64,000 nucleotides of DNA from Lepiota brunneoincarnata (lineage: Eukaryota > Basidiomycota > Agaricomycetes > Agaricales > Agaricaceae). Where the stretch lies: the NCBI GenBank assembly GCA_023014365.1, contig JAEBUN010000001.1, positions 1,612,001-1,676,000 on the forward strand, given 5' to 3'. The notes under the pieces are model-generated. The model did no database searches and had not been told where the DNA came from. It worked only from the letters and a program-made list of their open reading frames with translations. The translations under genes and the position numbers were made by a program. This document shows, one piece after another, positions 36,353-47,861 of this stretch (the first letter of the stretch is position 1; every line of letters starts with the position of its first letter).

Positions 36353-36750
36353 GTGGCGCAGGACCTTCTTCCGTGCACGACTGTGGCGTACAAGACGATC
36401 GGTAGCAGAGAAGTTTATTTCGCTATCTACCCACTAAAACTCCACTTGAGCACAAGTCCCTTAATCGCCGTACCTGCAGTTGTATACTTTCACGGTGGAA
36501 ATTTGACTGTTGGCAACCGCAAAAGTTGGTTTCCTCGTTGGTTATATAGCGAGCGTTTCAGCGTTAGCTACAGCTCGATGCAATTTAGAATGCTCAATTC
36601 TGTATTAGCGAGAACTGTTGAATGTGGCTTCGCATTCCTGGTTGCTGATTATCAGCTCCCCTCGCCATCGACAGGACGGGATATCGTCAACGATATTAAC
36701 GATATTAAGGGCTTGTTTCCACACATCACGAATCCAAGGGCTGTATTCGC
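36353..36750 (+). pseudogene. Truncated alpha/beta hydrolase (unit B)
   Basis: The N-terminal 130 residues are close to the intact hydrolase at 46290: QDLLPCTTVAYKTIG, VVYFHGGNLTVGNRKSWFP, ADYQLPSPSTGRDIVNDIN. The start is GTG where the intact gene has ATG, and the HGGG motif is changed to HGGN. Homology stops after NPRAVF near 36745, before the nucleophile serine; following sequence is unrelated. Probably cut off by the rearrangement that brought in the inverted repeat at 36970. Confidence 0.75.
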
Positions 36751-36969
36751 CGCTATTCATGACCGTTCACCTCTCGAGCCTGCCATCTCTCATGTAGTGA
36801 TCTTTGCCTGCCAAGTTGGCAATGTCCACCATGGTTTCGCAACATAGCTGTGCGGCCTCTAAATGACCCGAATATAGCTGTTAAGGATTTGCCGTTCGAA
36901 ATCATGCGCATACGAGTTGACAAGAGACCCAGTGAGTAAGATTGTATCTCTACACTCTGATTATTGTAA

Positions 36970-37240
36970 AGCGAGTGTCGCGTTAGCAACAAAAATGGTA
37001 CAGAACGAATGCATCCGGCAAAACAGTTGCTGGGCTCGTCTTCTCGACCTCGCAAAACCGGTACAAGTACAACACCAGCTTGTATAAGGGAGAGACTAAG
37101 AGAGTGAAATGGTAGAGAATGAAGCTGAGGGAAGGAAACTGTGGGTCTGTTACGCTGTAGCTCATCGGAGGTCTTATGGTAGTAGAGACATCCCCGTCGT
37201 TAGGAGCTAAAGTATCCAAGTACAAATGTGCTACTTAAAT
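36970..37240 (-). repeat. Inverted-repeat partner of 28515-28805
   Basis: Reverse complement of the inner part of the transposon-like element at 28211-29296. Terminal inverted repeats of that element are not visible here, so only the inner segment is shared. The pair encloses about 8.2 kb with glyoxal oxidases A and B. Confidence 0.7.
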
Positions 37241-38053
37241 ACTTAATGAAGATGTGTGCAGAGCCGGATTCTGCTTCCTCCCTCACATCATCAACAACGT
37301 AGGCGAATAAAAGTAAGTATTCCATACGAGATAATTACAAATATAAATCACAACTAGAGGTTGCGGAAGCGCGGCGCAGACCCCGCTTTTGCAAGGTTGT
37401 GACACAAGATTGGTCAGCGGAAGCCATATTCAATGGGGTAGTTACTGCCATAGTTCACCGTCTTCATAGTCACGCAGTTGAATTTACCGCGAAGCGAGGA
37501 GCCACTGGTTCCCGGGCTTGCGAGTTGACATGGCCTGGTCACTGACTCTTAGCATCTTGGTGAGCCTTTCATTTTCATTTGTTTGGCTGGACCTCCCATC
37601 CGGAAAATCCCGGGACGCCTTCACGCTCATCCTAATCACCAGTGGTGAGAGAACAAAATCCAATTTCCACCTATCGTGACAAACCCTATACCCACAATTG
37701 TATCACTCTTCACCTTGAGCTTTCTCATCCGGGACCCAGCCATTGTGGATTTGTCCTAGTAATGGCCGTCGGGATTTCTCGTCGTTTAGGTCTGCTGGAC
37801 TGCCGATCAAGGATGAGAATACATAGTTCCTTCGGGATTCTCTTCTGTCACTATATCACCTGAACATCAGATTCAGGAACTGACTTCAAGGTTGGTAAGG
37901 ATCACATCACGGGAGCTGGTGGTAGTCAGGCTCATACGCACAAAACGGCACGGCGACTGCGGTGGAACCAAGGACCGTGCACCGACCGTCTGATCATAAG
38001 AACATTGTCCCTTGAGCCGCGAAACAGAAACTAACCGACTCAAGCCCAGCATC
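37241..38053. other. Intergenic, no gene supported
   Basis: About 800 bases. Open frames up to 73 codons without recognisable features. The segment 37370-37400 (GCGGCGCAGACCCCGCTTTT) looks briefly tRNA-like but has no cloverleaf. Confidence 0.4.
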
Positions 38054-38914
38054 ATGCACCTCCTTCTCTCCAGTCGAAATCCGGAAAACAGTATCTATGC
38101 CACGGAAACGGGGCAGGTATTGTACAAAGTGACCACACCTCTCAGATTTAGTCGTAGGGTGACGACCATTCGGAAGGCGGTGGACACCATTCGTGGCGTA
38201 TGGCAAGGCGATTCTGGGACCTACAAGCTACGCCGATTAGCTCAGAAAACCTTCCTCGACGAATCTACTACCAAAGGCAGTAAGGTGGAAGTAACGGATG
38301 ACGCAGGCAATGGTAAGCAAAAGTCTCTGATCGCAGACTTTAGCGCTTGTGGCGATTGATTATACATGAGGCAGAACGAAGCACTGTACATACATCGAAG
38401 GATCTGCCTGCGTTTGAAGGACATTTCGCGTTCTCCGCACAGATCAAGTTTCATGCCTTTGCAGATTCTCGATTTCAGTACAACAGCCTGGATGTCCCTG
38501 TGAACACATACTTTCGTAAATCAGGATGGAGCGCTATGAGGAAGGTGATTGATCATCTACTCCCACTGAGTATCGGCTGAGAATACTTCCTCAGTAACTA
38601 TCATGTTCAGGATAAGGGTCTTCACGGCTTCGCGATGGACAGGAATACCGCTGGGAGCGGCGTGCAGGCAGATCTTATAAGGGCACGTAACATTCACCGT
38701 TCACCTTATATGTCGCTGATCAGTCCGTCTCGACCTCTAGATGTTCAAAAATGATAGCAACGCTCAAGTCGCGAAGTACGTAGGGTCGCGGCCCAGTCTT
38801 GGTCCTCTCCTCAAAGGTCGCCAGGGCACCCTCGAAATAGACCCTTGCTGCGAGCCCATTTTGGATGAAATAATCATGACCTTCGTTTATATTTATGTTA
38901 GGGAAAAAGATTAG
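38054..38914 (+). pseudogene. DUF6593 protein, tandem copy 1, disrupted
   Basis: DUF6593 is a basidiomycete domain of unknown function. The start gives MHLLLSSRNPENSIYATETG, QVLYKVTTPLRF, then VTTIRKAVDTIRGVWQGDSG. After a frame change near 38345 comes DLPAFEGHFAFSAQIKFHAF with VPVNTYFRKSGW. After an intron, VFTA and DGQEYRWE are out of register by an extra T near 38630. The last exon reads MFKNDSNAQVAKYVG, GTLEIDPCCEPILDEIIMTF and ends at 38914. Same architecture as copies 2 and 3 but the most diverged, with at least two frame breaks; likely a true pseudogene. Confidence 0.7.
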
Positions 38915-39337
38915 GAGAGAGAAAATCATCCATTGCTGGATCTAGGAGTGGCGTGAGGGTTCGAGACTTTGGGGTTACATGTGTTATCTTTCTTTGTTTC
39001 AATTGGTGCTGCGATCTGTCTTTTTATTATCCGAAACTCTGATCTTGTACCAGAGCAGCCCTTGATATACATGCCTTATTATACCAAGACTCGTCCTCAA
39101 GCCATTTGCTGTTCGAGTTTTCCCCCACGCCCATAACTTCACTTAATTGGATAGGATGATACTCATCAAGTCCATAATCGAGGCTGTGGCTCCTGCCAAG
39201 CCCTGCATAGCAGCTGCGGCAGGAACCAAGCGAGATGCCAAGAAGAGCTGGACCATTATATACCACCGCATATTGGATTCCGTTACCCAATTGCGTGTGC
39301 GGCGGACTTACTTTCAAGGTTTTGCAGCATCAACAGA

Positions 39338-40239
39338 ATGCGTCTCACACTCTCAGGCCGACACCCCAGGAATAGCACCTATGCGACGGAATCCGGTCAA
39401 ATCCTCTATAAAGTCGATAACCCCGCAAGCTGGGGCCCAGAACTGCGACTATTAGGAAGGCTGTGGGTACCGTGCATGGCATATGGCAGGGTGATTCAGA
39501 TCCTGTCCTCCAATCAGCTACGTTGGGATCGACACCTGGTGGGATACGGGCTTATCCCCCTGTTCGATCTGGGTCATCCAATACTACTCGCAGAAAAGGG
39601 GCATCGGCCACTGATCGCCGCAGTTCTGTGCCAGTAAACGTTGATGAAGATCGAAGGAGTTCAATAGGCGCAGACGTACCTGCCGATTCTGACAAGGAGG
39701 AGGGAGGTAGCATAGTAGGAGAAGCTGAAGAGTCACCGGTATACGAAGGGCATTTCGCCTTCTACGCTCAGATTGACTTCAGGGAATTTTCATGGTCAAG
39801 ATTTAGATTTGATAGTCGGGATGTGTCTGTGAAGGAGTATTTCAGGAAAGAGGGGTGGTCCTGGTATGGCAGGTGGGTAGTTGGTGTCCGCAGTGTGTGG
39901 TACATTGACTGATATATATACCTTTAGGGGAAGAGTATTCAGAGCCAGAGACGGTAAAGAATATCGCTGGGAATTAGGTTATAGATATGTCGCAGTGAGT
40001 AGTTGTATCTTTGATTTCACCTTCGTTGCTATAATCGTACGCTCTTCTAACAGATGATATCCAATGACGGCAGCAAAACCGAGTTAGTGAGATTCCACCG
40101 CTACCAAGCAGGTCTAGGTGCTCTCGCGAAACCCCAAAAAGCCTACCTCCAAATTGATGACAGCTGCGAGGGAATTCTTGATGAGATCATCATGACCTTT
40201 ATTTATTGCCACAAGTTGAGGAAGGATAGGAAAACTTGA
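39338..40239 (+). CDS. DUF6593 protein, tandem copy 2, one frameshift
   Basis: Begins MRLTLSGRHPRNSTYATESG then QILYKVDNPASWGP. A missing base near 39436-39442 shifts the frame; the second frame reads TATIRKAVGTVHGIWQGDSD and runs on to YEGHFAFYAQIDFREFSWSR and VSVKEYFRKEGWSWYGR. Two introns follow, then VFRARDGKEYRWELG, MISNDGSKTELVRFHRYQ, AYLQIDDSCEGILDEIIMTF and YCHKLRKDRKT. The blocks match the DUF6593 layout from end to end, with an acidic, Ser-rich insert (about 80 residues) between the N-terminal and central strands. Role unknown. This is a deletion, unlike most frame breaks in the window. Confidence 0.8.
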
Positions 40240-40819
40240 CGATCAGGGGTATGAATGAGCTTGATAACGTAGTGTCGACTTTCGCCCTGTCTATTATTGT
40301 AATGCTGCTGCTGAGTTCGGGGGGTAAAAGTCGTTGTATTCAATTAGCTACGTGGAACGTATTTTATAAGTTCTACGTTTCCGAGTTTCTACGAAATCGG
40401 AACTAAAGGAATGGTAGAATATGTGAAGACGGGAGAATGTGGCTGAGATAAGGAGCGAGTTTCTACGTAAATGAGTGAACGAGAGTAACCCAGATAATCG
40501 TGGCGTCCTCGTGTAGCCGAGAGGACGTCCCTACACTGTCATTGAAATGCTATTCATCCATAGTTCCCACCATATAACGAAACAATTGTGTGATCCTCGA
40601 CATAATTTTGATCTCCGCAACTCCATTTGATAGTAATCAGGCCCACATGTCGAGCAGTGGCTCCTGCCATAACTATCACTTGCGCAGCAAAGGGCTGCGG
40701 CACTGGTAGACGCCCAGAGGAGCTGGTCCATCATATATATGTGTGCATACACTAGATTCCATTATCCAATCACACACGCGATATAATTGCTCTCTCAAGT
40801 CTCGCATCATCAACACCAA
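40240..40819. other. Intergenic between DUF6593 copies 2 and 3
   Basis: Mostly AT-rich. Contains repeated GTTTCTACG-like words at 40378-40475. The last 250 bases resemble the region before copy 2 and probably hold the promoter duplicated with the gene. Confidence 0.4.
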
Positions 40820-41769
40820 ATGCGTCTCATACTCTCCAGTCGACATCCAAGGAACAGCACCTATTCTACGGAGTCCGGTCAAATCCTCTATAAAGTCGAT
40901 AAGCAGCATAAACTCGGACCCGGTACTGCCACTATTAGGAAAGCAGTGGGCACCTGTGGGCGGTGTTTGGCAAGGCGAATCAGATCTCCCCCAATCGACA
41001 CCGTCAGCATCTGGAGGAATACAAGTTAAAACCCCCGTTCGGTCTGGATCGTCCAATACTGCTCGTCGCAACACGACATCAGTCAGTGATCGTCGTGGTT
41101 CAACGCTAGTGGATGTCGATGAAGATCAAAGGAGGAGCCCGATTGACGATGACATTCTTGCCGATTCTGACGACGAAGAGGAAGGTGTAGCAGGCGAAGA
41201 GGGGTTGCCGGCATATGAAGGGCATTTTGCGTTCTATGCTCAGATCGAATTCAAGACTTTTTTATCTTCACGGTTCAGATTTGATAATCGGGATGTATCT
41301 GTGAAGGAGTATTTCAGGAAACAAGGGTGGTGTTGGTATGCCAGGTGAGCGCTTGAGCAGTCGCATCTATGCACTAGGTACACAGACTGAGGTATTCTTT
41401 TAGGGGAAGAGTGTTCAAAGCCAGAGACGGGAAAGAATATCGTTGGGAATTGCGTTCTTACAGCCTCGTAGTGAGCCATTATCTCGTTGATCTTGCCTCT
41501 CTTCCCCTTCACCAACATAACAGCTTATTCCTCTGGTAGATGATATCCAACGACGGTAGCAAAACCGAGTTAGTAGCGGTTCCACCAATACCGACCGGGT
41601 CTCAGTGCGCTCTCTAAGCCTCGAAAGGCTTACCTTGAAATCGACGGCAGCTGCGAGGGAATTCTTGATGAAATCATCATGACCTTTGTTTATTGTCATA
41701 AGCTGAGGAAGGATCGGCAGCGACAGTCGTGGAGTAGTATCCCGTATGATATTATGAGGAATCACTGAT
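40820..41769 (+). pseudogene. DUF6593 protein, tandem copy 3, two frameshifts
   Basis: Opens MRLILSSRHPRNSTYSTESG, QILYKVDKQHKLGPGTATIR. An extra T at about 40955 breaks the frame after KAVGT; restored, it would read VGGVWQGESDLPQS and on to LPAYEGHFAFYAQIEFKTFL and VSVKEYFRKQGWCWYAR. After an intron VFKARDGKEYRWELRSY is intact. In the last exon an extra base near 41573 follows MISNDGSKTELV. The end reads DGSCEGILDEIIMTFVYCHK, LRKDRQRQSW and stops at 41769. Very close to copy 2, so the duplication is recent. Both breaks are +1, so assembly error is possible. Confidence 0.75.
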
Positions 41770-42065
41770 TGGCCTGTACTGTCTGGGAAGAAGGAATTTT
41801 GGAACACACAGAGGGGCTCGGCAACCCCGTTTGAAGGTACTCAGGGATCCCGGTTTGGTTACCACTGGGAGAACAACTAACAATTCTCAGAGGCCCTAGG
41901 ACGACCGACGTGTTACTAAGGTAGAGTTCGCCCCGCAAACGGGGTCTTCTGATTCACGTGCAATACAGACGTCACACCACTGACATGTAGGACCTACCAC
42001 ACTACTAGAAACCTTTACAGGGCATTTCCGAACTTTTATCCCTGTAGATATTCCACCGTGTGATG

Positions 42066-42092
42066 GAGCCCATCTATTTATATAGTGGGCTC
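42066..42092. repeat. Short inverted repeat (hairpin)
   Basis: GAGCCCA TCTAT TTAT ATAG TGGGCTC: an 11-base-pair stem with one unpaired base and a 4-base loop, in gene-free DNA after the DUF6593 array. Confidence 0.5.
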
Positions 42093-42659
42093 ACCGCGTC
42101 TTCGCACTAGTTTGCTTGCAGTATATAAATGCATAATAATTAAATTAAATTAAAAAGGGTCTGCACGTGACCCCGGCGTGACAAACATAGAAGGAAAGAA
42201 ATTTGGGGTGTCAAGCTGCTGACGGACATTGATTCCAAATCCGGCTCCGGATGCCGATGGGGGATACCCCTCTCGAAGCCCGATTAGAGAAAAAAAACAT
42301 TTGTCACAAGTAGATTACAAAGTTAATGGAATCATTATGTGTTAACGTGTTGAGACACCAATTAAGCCCCAGAGGTTCCCTTAGATTCATTGTGAAGGTA
42401 AGCTGAGCTCCGAAAACCTCGAAACCTTGGGTATACTGATTCTAGATTGCAACTCGAGCTTTACGGTTTGCAGATGCCTACTCCAAAAGCTTGAATGGCC
42501 AACAAGCAGCTTGGGCAGCTCGGAAATCCTGAGCGCTCGCTCGACGCGACATCTTAATTAGCCTGTCGCGGAGCGTCACACATAGTCACCATGTCACGTG
42601 ATGGCGAACGAACTCTACCCACCGCTGGCGTATGACTATGTTGAACGTGAGATATCTTT

Positions 42660-42802
42660 TTGATTATATGCTGAAATATCAGACGAGGGTATCACTACTG
42701 TAAATATAATTAATACCTAATTACGACCTGGCCTTGAGAAATTGCATATTTAAGATATCCGTGGCTGCAATATCCTTGTCTGATATTTTAGAATATAATC
42801 AA
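42660..42802. repeat. MITE-like 143-base palindromic element
   Basis: The left arm 42660-42684 (TTGATTATATGCTGAAATAT then CAGAC) is the reverse complement of the right arm 42778-42802 with 2 mismatches in 25. The 93-base centre is AT-rich without coding capacity. It lies in the 2.2 kb gene-free gap between the DUF6593 array and glyoxal oxidase C. Confidence 0.6.
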
Positions 42803-43044
42803 CCGATACTGCACGTACAGAAATAGTCATACCCCAGTAGTGACCTTAAAATATGAGTAATTGAATTTCTCACGTCTCAGGACCAAGTATATTGCAGGAC
42901 TTCCAAACAAAACGGGACACTGGGATATTATGATGTCTTGCCTGAAATCCATTTGGATACGGAATCCGGATCCCCTTCGGACTTGACTTGGGTGAACGAT
43001 ACACCCCAGACCGTGCTGGCCGATCAAACACGGGCACTTTCCAG

Positions 43045-43390
43045 GAACAGCGACTGGTCACCGAAGTAATTGGGTTCGCTGAGTCCTCATTTGTGGAAGG
43101 CTGCGGAGGGTTCACAAGATTAGAAGTCAAAAAACTCACAGTTCACACGAGAGAGGGAGCCTCCCGTAATACTATTGGAATAGAACAAGATAGGCACATC
43201 AATGACAGGGAACGAGGTTCATGATGATGATTAGAGAAGATGAGGGATATCGTTTATCTCGCGACCTTATAATGGGTTAGTACACTTGACATAAATCCCG
43301 GACATAGAATTTGTGGGCAGTAGGGCAGGGTTGAACACTGGGCTGCAATCGATCTAGATGATTAACTTGCGGGACCACGGAAGGGTCAGT
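43045..43390 (+). repeat. Dispersed repeat R1, copy 3, with a 212-base insertion
   Basis: GAACAGCGACTGGTCACCGA and AGTAATTGGGTTCGCTGAGT match the other R1 copies up to TTTGTGG (43096). Homology resumes at TTTGTGGGCAG (43310) and runs to GCGGGACC. The extra 43097-43308 stretch is bounded by the 8-base direct repeat ATTTGTGG (43089-43096 and 43309-43316). Confidence 0.6.
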
Positions 43391-43529
43391 GCGAACAGGA
43401 ACGACTGATAGAGTGCGGATGTATCAGCACTCAACTGGATATCAGATTGAGTCTAGTGCGGAAGCGTTGGCTACTCGGAGGAACTATAGCACATCAGACG
43501 TCCATATATCATTTACGCTCGACTTATCT

Positions 43530-43971
43530 TCTCAAAGACCGAAACCTCATGTTCGCTGTTCTCACCATAGCTTCCATAACCTCTTTTCGCCCCCAGAAAA
43601 ATATGGTCGCCATCCGGGTTTATCGGTGTTCTTCAAAATCGTGGGTATGGGAGCGATACAATTCATATCTAGTGCCATAAATCCTCGCACGACGGTGCTT
43701 CGTCTGGGAATTTGAGGTGCACCATTCCGTCCCAGAGGTATTATTCTCATAGGCTCGATGCCTGGTGTTTCCCCTAATTTGTCTCCGGAATGTCGTATAA
43801 GGGTCTGTACTCGGCCTTGAACCCAGTGGCGCCATGGAGATATCTATGATCACGAGAACGTTTACAATGGGTCTATTGGAATTTCCGAAGACGCATATAA
43901 GTAATCCGCTCTGCACTCGAGAGCTTCTGCAAGTCTGAGTTCTCTAAAATCCCACAGACTTTATTATTATT
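43530..43971 (+). promoter_or_regulatory. Conserved promoter block of glyoxal oxidase C
   Basis: Very similar to the block before copy B. Core GGTGCTTCGTCTGGGAATTT near 43695 (275 bases before the ATG), GATCACGAGAA near 43848, TATA box CATATAAGTAA at 43894 (78 bases before the ATG). Confidence 0.65.
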
Positions 43972-46093
43972 ATGGGAGAACTTCGCTTGTCCTTGCTATT
44001 TATCTCCCTACTTGCTAGCAGGACAATAGCAGGCCCCTAGTGGTCAGGGATGGCATTTCGTGCAGAATGGCACCTCTGGCATTAGTCGCACTCGAGTCCA
44101 TCGTCGTCTCGGATACACTGGCTATCTTCTTTGACTGGGCTACAAATGACCCCTTGGAGATCAACGGACATCCCGCGTGGGGTGCCCTCTGGAACATGGA
44201 GACGAACACTGCTTCAGCTCTCGACGTTGTGTCTGACAGTTTCTGCGCTTCAGGAGGATTTTTAAGTAACGGCACCATGGTGGGGTCCCCCCCTGGTCAA
44301 CCTAATGACATAATTAACTACATTTATGCGACATAGGTCAGTGTTGGTGGGAATACACCTTTCATTCCAGAGGCTCAGGACGGCCGGATGGGTCTAAGGA
44401 TCTGGGAGCCTTGCGATGATCCTAACGGTGTTGGGTGCAAGTTGTTTGAGGACCAAGACAACCTTCACCTTACAGAGACGAGGTGGTACCCGTCGAGTGC
44501 AAGGATTTTCGATGGCTCTCTGGTAATTGATTTTTTGCAGAGAATTTATAGGGGACTAATCTGTTGGGAACAGATGGTTGTTGGAGGTATACATGAATTG
44601 ACTCCGTTCTATAATGTCGATCCTGTCAACAGCATTGAATTCATCCCAAAAAAAGACGGTGGCGTCCCAAGACCATTGAAATTCCTTGAGCGTAGTCTTC
44701 CTGCTAACTTATTCCCTCGGTGAGTGCTTACAACTCCTGTGGTAAGGGGTTTTAGCTAATAGCGGTCGTTACGCGTCATTGTATCAGAGCCCTAGCCTTG
44801 CCCGATGGCACGATGTTCATGGCGGCTAACAACCAAACCATCATCTATGATATCGAAAAGAACATCGAAACCATCCTTCCTGACATTCCTAATGGTGTTC
44901 GGGTCACAAATCCCTTCGATGGTACTATCACTCTCCTACCCCTCCATCCACCCCATTATATCCCGGAGGTTCTCATCTGCGGTGGTACTAATACCAGTGA
45001 CCAAGCCCCTGAAGGCTCACTCTCATCGCAAACCCCCGCATCAGACCAGTGCAGCCGTATGACACTGACTCCGGAGGGAATCAAACGCGGCTGGGAGATC
45101 GAAAGGAATGTTGGAGCCTAGAATGATGCCAGAGATGATTCTCATGCCTAATGGTCAAGTCCGTGATTATCAATGGTGCACAGATCTGGGTATGCTACCG
45201 TTGGCACTGTCAAGGACCCTATCGGAAACTTCTCAAATGCAGATCACCCTGCGTAAGTGGCTATGCTCACAGCGAATTTCATGTTTTGACTGATGTTCGG
45301 GCTGGCAGATTTACTCCATCACTGTACACTCCCGGTGCACCACTAGGGAAGCGTATCAGCAACAAGGGACTCCCAACGACAGATATTGCACGCATTTATC
45401 ATTCGACTGTAACTTTGACGCAGAAAGGGTATGCCACAAGTATAATACTCTCATAAATAAATCCACTAATGACGCTCTTTAGCAACCTCATGCTTGCTGG
45501 TTCCAATCCCAATAGGGGGGTCGTCAATGGGACCAAGTATGCTAGGTGAGCTCCAAGATTTCCAGAGGCGGAGAAGGTTCTCAGATAGGCACATAGTGAA
45601 TTCCGAGTCGAATACTTGAATCCCTCCTTATATGACCGTTGAGCGGCCTCAATTGTCCAACGTTCCCAAGAAAATCGCCTTCAACACCAAATTCCATGTG
45701 GATGTGTCCATCCCCAGGGGTCTCAGGGGGAACGATATTAAAGGTATTGATCCATTTTCGTTCGTGGGGGGGACCGATCTTACACGGCGTTAGTTGCTCT
45801 GATCGACCTTGGCTTCTCAACCCATGCCTTCCACTCCAGCTCTCGTCTAGTCTTCATGGATGCTCAGCTATCGAGAAACTGGGAGGACTCTGACGATCAC
45901 TAGTCCACCGAATAATCGTGTATATCCTCCTGGCCCGGGTATGTTTATCCACGCCTGTTACAAATATGCAGCACTAACTGTGGGATAGCTTATATCTTTT
46001 TGACGGTTGACGATGTGACAAGCGCGGGTGTTAGAGTTATGATGGGCAATGGTGCCTTCGCCTCCTGTGAAAGATCAAGGAGTTCGAATTTGA
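43972..46093 (+). pseudogene. Glyoxal oxidase (AA5_1), copy C, with many frame breaks
   Basis: Colinear with copies A, B and D over every exon, and all active-site motifs can still be read in pieces ([52 protein letters not shown] split by a nearby shift). The signal region reads [20 protein letters not shown] then hits a stop. Against copy B I count seven single-base insertions, near 44084, 45105, 45163, 45185, 45621, 45880 and 46055. Substitutions between B and C are few, so so many breaks in so young a copy are unexpected. Either the copy lost function abruptly or the assembly is poor here. The last residue pair changed from RL to RI before the stop. Confidence 0.85.
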
Positions 46094-46289
46094 GGGGCTC
46101 GTGTGTGTGCTTCTATCGCGCATAATAAATGAACTGTGTCGTGCAGAGGAAACGTGTAGCATTTTGAATTACTCATGAACTTCCCCTGCACGTGAATTAA
46201 AACCTTGTGACCACGCCCAGAGCTTTGAATTCTAAATCCGGAGAGCCGATTACAGTTTTACATCCCCCGGTGGACGACAGGACTCACCG

Positions 46290-47530
46290 ATGGCGCAGGA
46301 CCTTCTTCCATGCACGACTGTGGCGTACAAGACGATCGGTGGCAGAGAAGTTTACTTCGATATCTACCCACCAAAACTCCACTTGAGCACGAACCCCTTA
46401 ATCGCCGTACCTGCAGTTATATACTTCCACGGTGGAGGATTGACTGTTGGCAATCGCAAAAGTTGGTTTCCTCATTGGTTATATAGTGAGATTTTCAGCG
46501 TTAGCTACAGCTCGATGCACTTTAGAATGCTCAATTCTGGATTAGTGAGAACTGTTGAATTAGGCTTCGCATTCCTGGTCCCTGATTATCAGTTGCTCCC
46601 GCCATCGACAGGACGGGATATCGTCAACGATATTAAGGATTTATTCTCGTACATCGGGAATCCAAGCGCTATATTCACCGCTGCGGCGTTGGGTGGGGAT
46701 CGTGTTGTATACCAATACAAAATCGATCTCGATGCGATTGCGGTGTCGGGTTCGAGTGCGGGTGGCCTCTGCGCCTATCTTGCCGCTATTGTTGCCGAGC
46801 CGAAGCCGAAGGCTGTCGTTTCGATATACGGGATGGGTGGTGATTTCATGGTAGGACAAGACCTCGACTCAAAGTTGCCGCCTGGTTGTTAACGTGTGCC
46901 CCATAGACGCCATACTACCTGGAGCCCAAAGACAGCGTTTTCGTCCCAGGAAGAGAACTTTTGGATCCTGCAGATTTTGAGGAATTCCTCCACCCGTCCT
47001 CCCTAGAAGTCACAACCGAATCTGAACTCCGATACCACCCTGATCATCATCCAACTCCTGGCTTACCTGCCAATCCGCGTATGCTCCTCGCCCGACTGTG
47101 GATTCAGCTTGGGGTTTATTTGGATTATTACACTGGAGAACACAAGTACGGCCTCAGCGAGCGATTGAGGATGAAACGACGGGAAATTGAAAAATCACAT
47201 ATGAATGATGCCACAAAACCACAGCCAGAAGAGTGGGCAAGTTCGTTGATTCCTCAAGGCCATCGGGTGCTATTTCCTCAGCTCAATGTAACTTGCGACT
47301 GGCCGGCGGTGTTCCTGATACATGGGACGGAAGATTACTTGGTTCATATCCATGAGTCTCAGCATTTTATGAAATTACTCGAGGCAGCTGGCGTATCAGT
47401 GGCGTTGCAGAGTGTCGAGGGGAAGGGACATTCGTTTGATTATGAAGAGGGCGCGGAAAATGAGTTCACGTGGTTGTTTGATCAAGTCGGAGGGTTTCTG
47501 AGGGACAAGCTGCATCGGGGAACTCGGTAA
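46290..47530 (+). CDS. Alpha/beta hydrolase (HSL/steryl-acetyl-hydrolase-like esterase), intact
   Basis: Start ATG at 46290 (MAQDLLPCTTVAYKTIGGRE). The oxyanion motif VIYFHGGGL is at residues 45-53, the nucleophile elbow ISVSGSSAGG-type sequence AVSGSSAGGLCAYLAA near residue 152. A 56-base intron at about 46851-46906 joins GMGGDF-M to TPYYLEPKDSVFVPGREL. The acid is probably the Asp of FLIHGTEDYLV and the His lies in GKGHSFDY near the end. All three triad positions are present in a protein of about 393 residues. No signal peptide, so cytosolic. Directly downstream of glyoxal oxidase C; relics stand after copies A and B, so the pair was duplicated together. Substrate unknown; a small ester or lactone is likely. 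Confidence 0.85.
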
Positions 47531-47861
47531 TCTCTTGTTTTGTAATGTTTTGTAGTCACATGGGGATCTGCATGCTCATGTGATGACTCCCAAACAGGAG
47601 AGGAAGGCAGAACAAGGCCAAACAAAGATATGAATTTGCATTCCCATGGCGAATGACATCGTCCGTAAAATCCGTGTTCTTACAATACTGATGCAGAGGC
47701 CAAGGGTACGAGAGACAGACAGTGTTTTGATTGTTTTTACACTGTGGGAATGTCAAATTTGCATCGTTTCTTTTATTTGTTTGGCGACGTTTTCCGGTTA
47801 GGGAAGTTCCGAGTGCAAGAGGGATGGGAAGCGTCCATCCCCTCCACACTCTGCATATCTT
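47531..47861. other. Intergenic, 5' region of the FYR-domain gene
   Basis: About 330 bases with no gene. No clear TATA box before the ATG at 47862. Confidence 0.35.

Larger units (their letters stand above)
41770..43039. other. Gene-free AT-rich gap
   Basis: No gene supported. Holds the two palindromes listed separately (42066-42092 and 42660-42802), a hairpin CCCCG CAAA CGGGG at 41931-41944, and a TTAAATTAAATTAAAAA run near 42136. Confidence 0.45.

Noticed and set aside
37370..37410. tRNA-like patch with ACCCCGC words
   Set aside because: No acceptor stem or T-loop consensus; does not fold as a cloverleaf.
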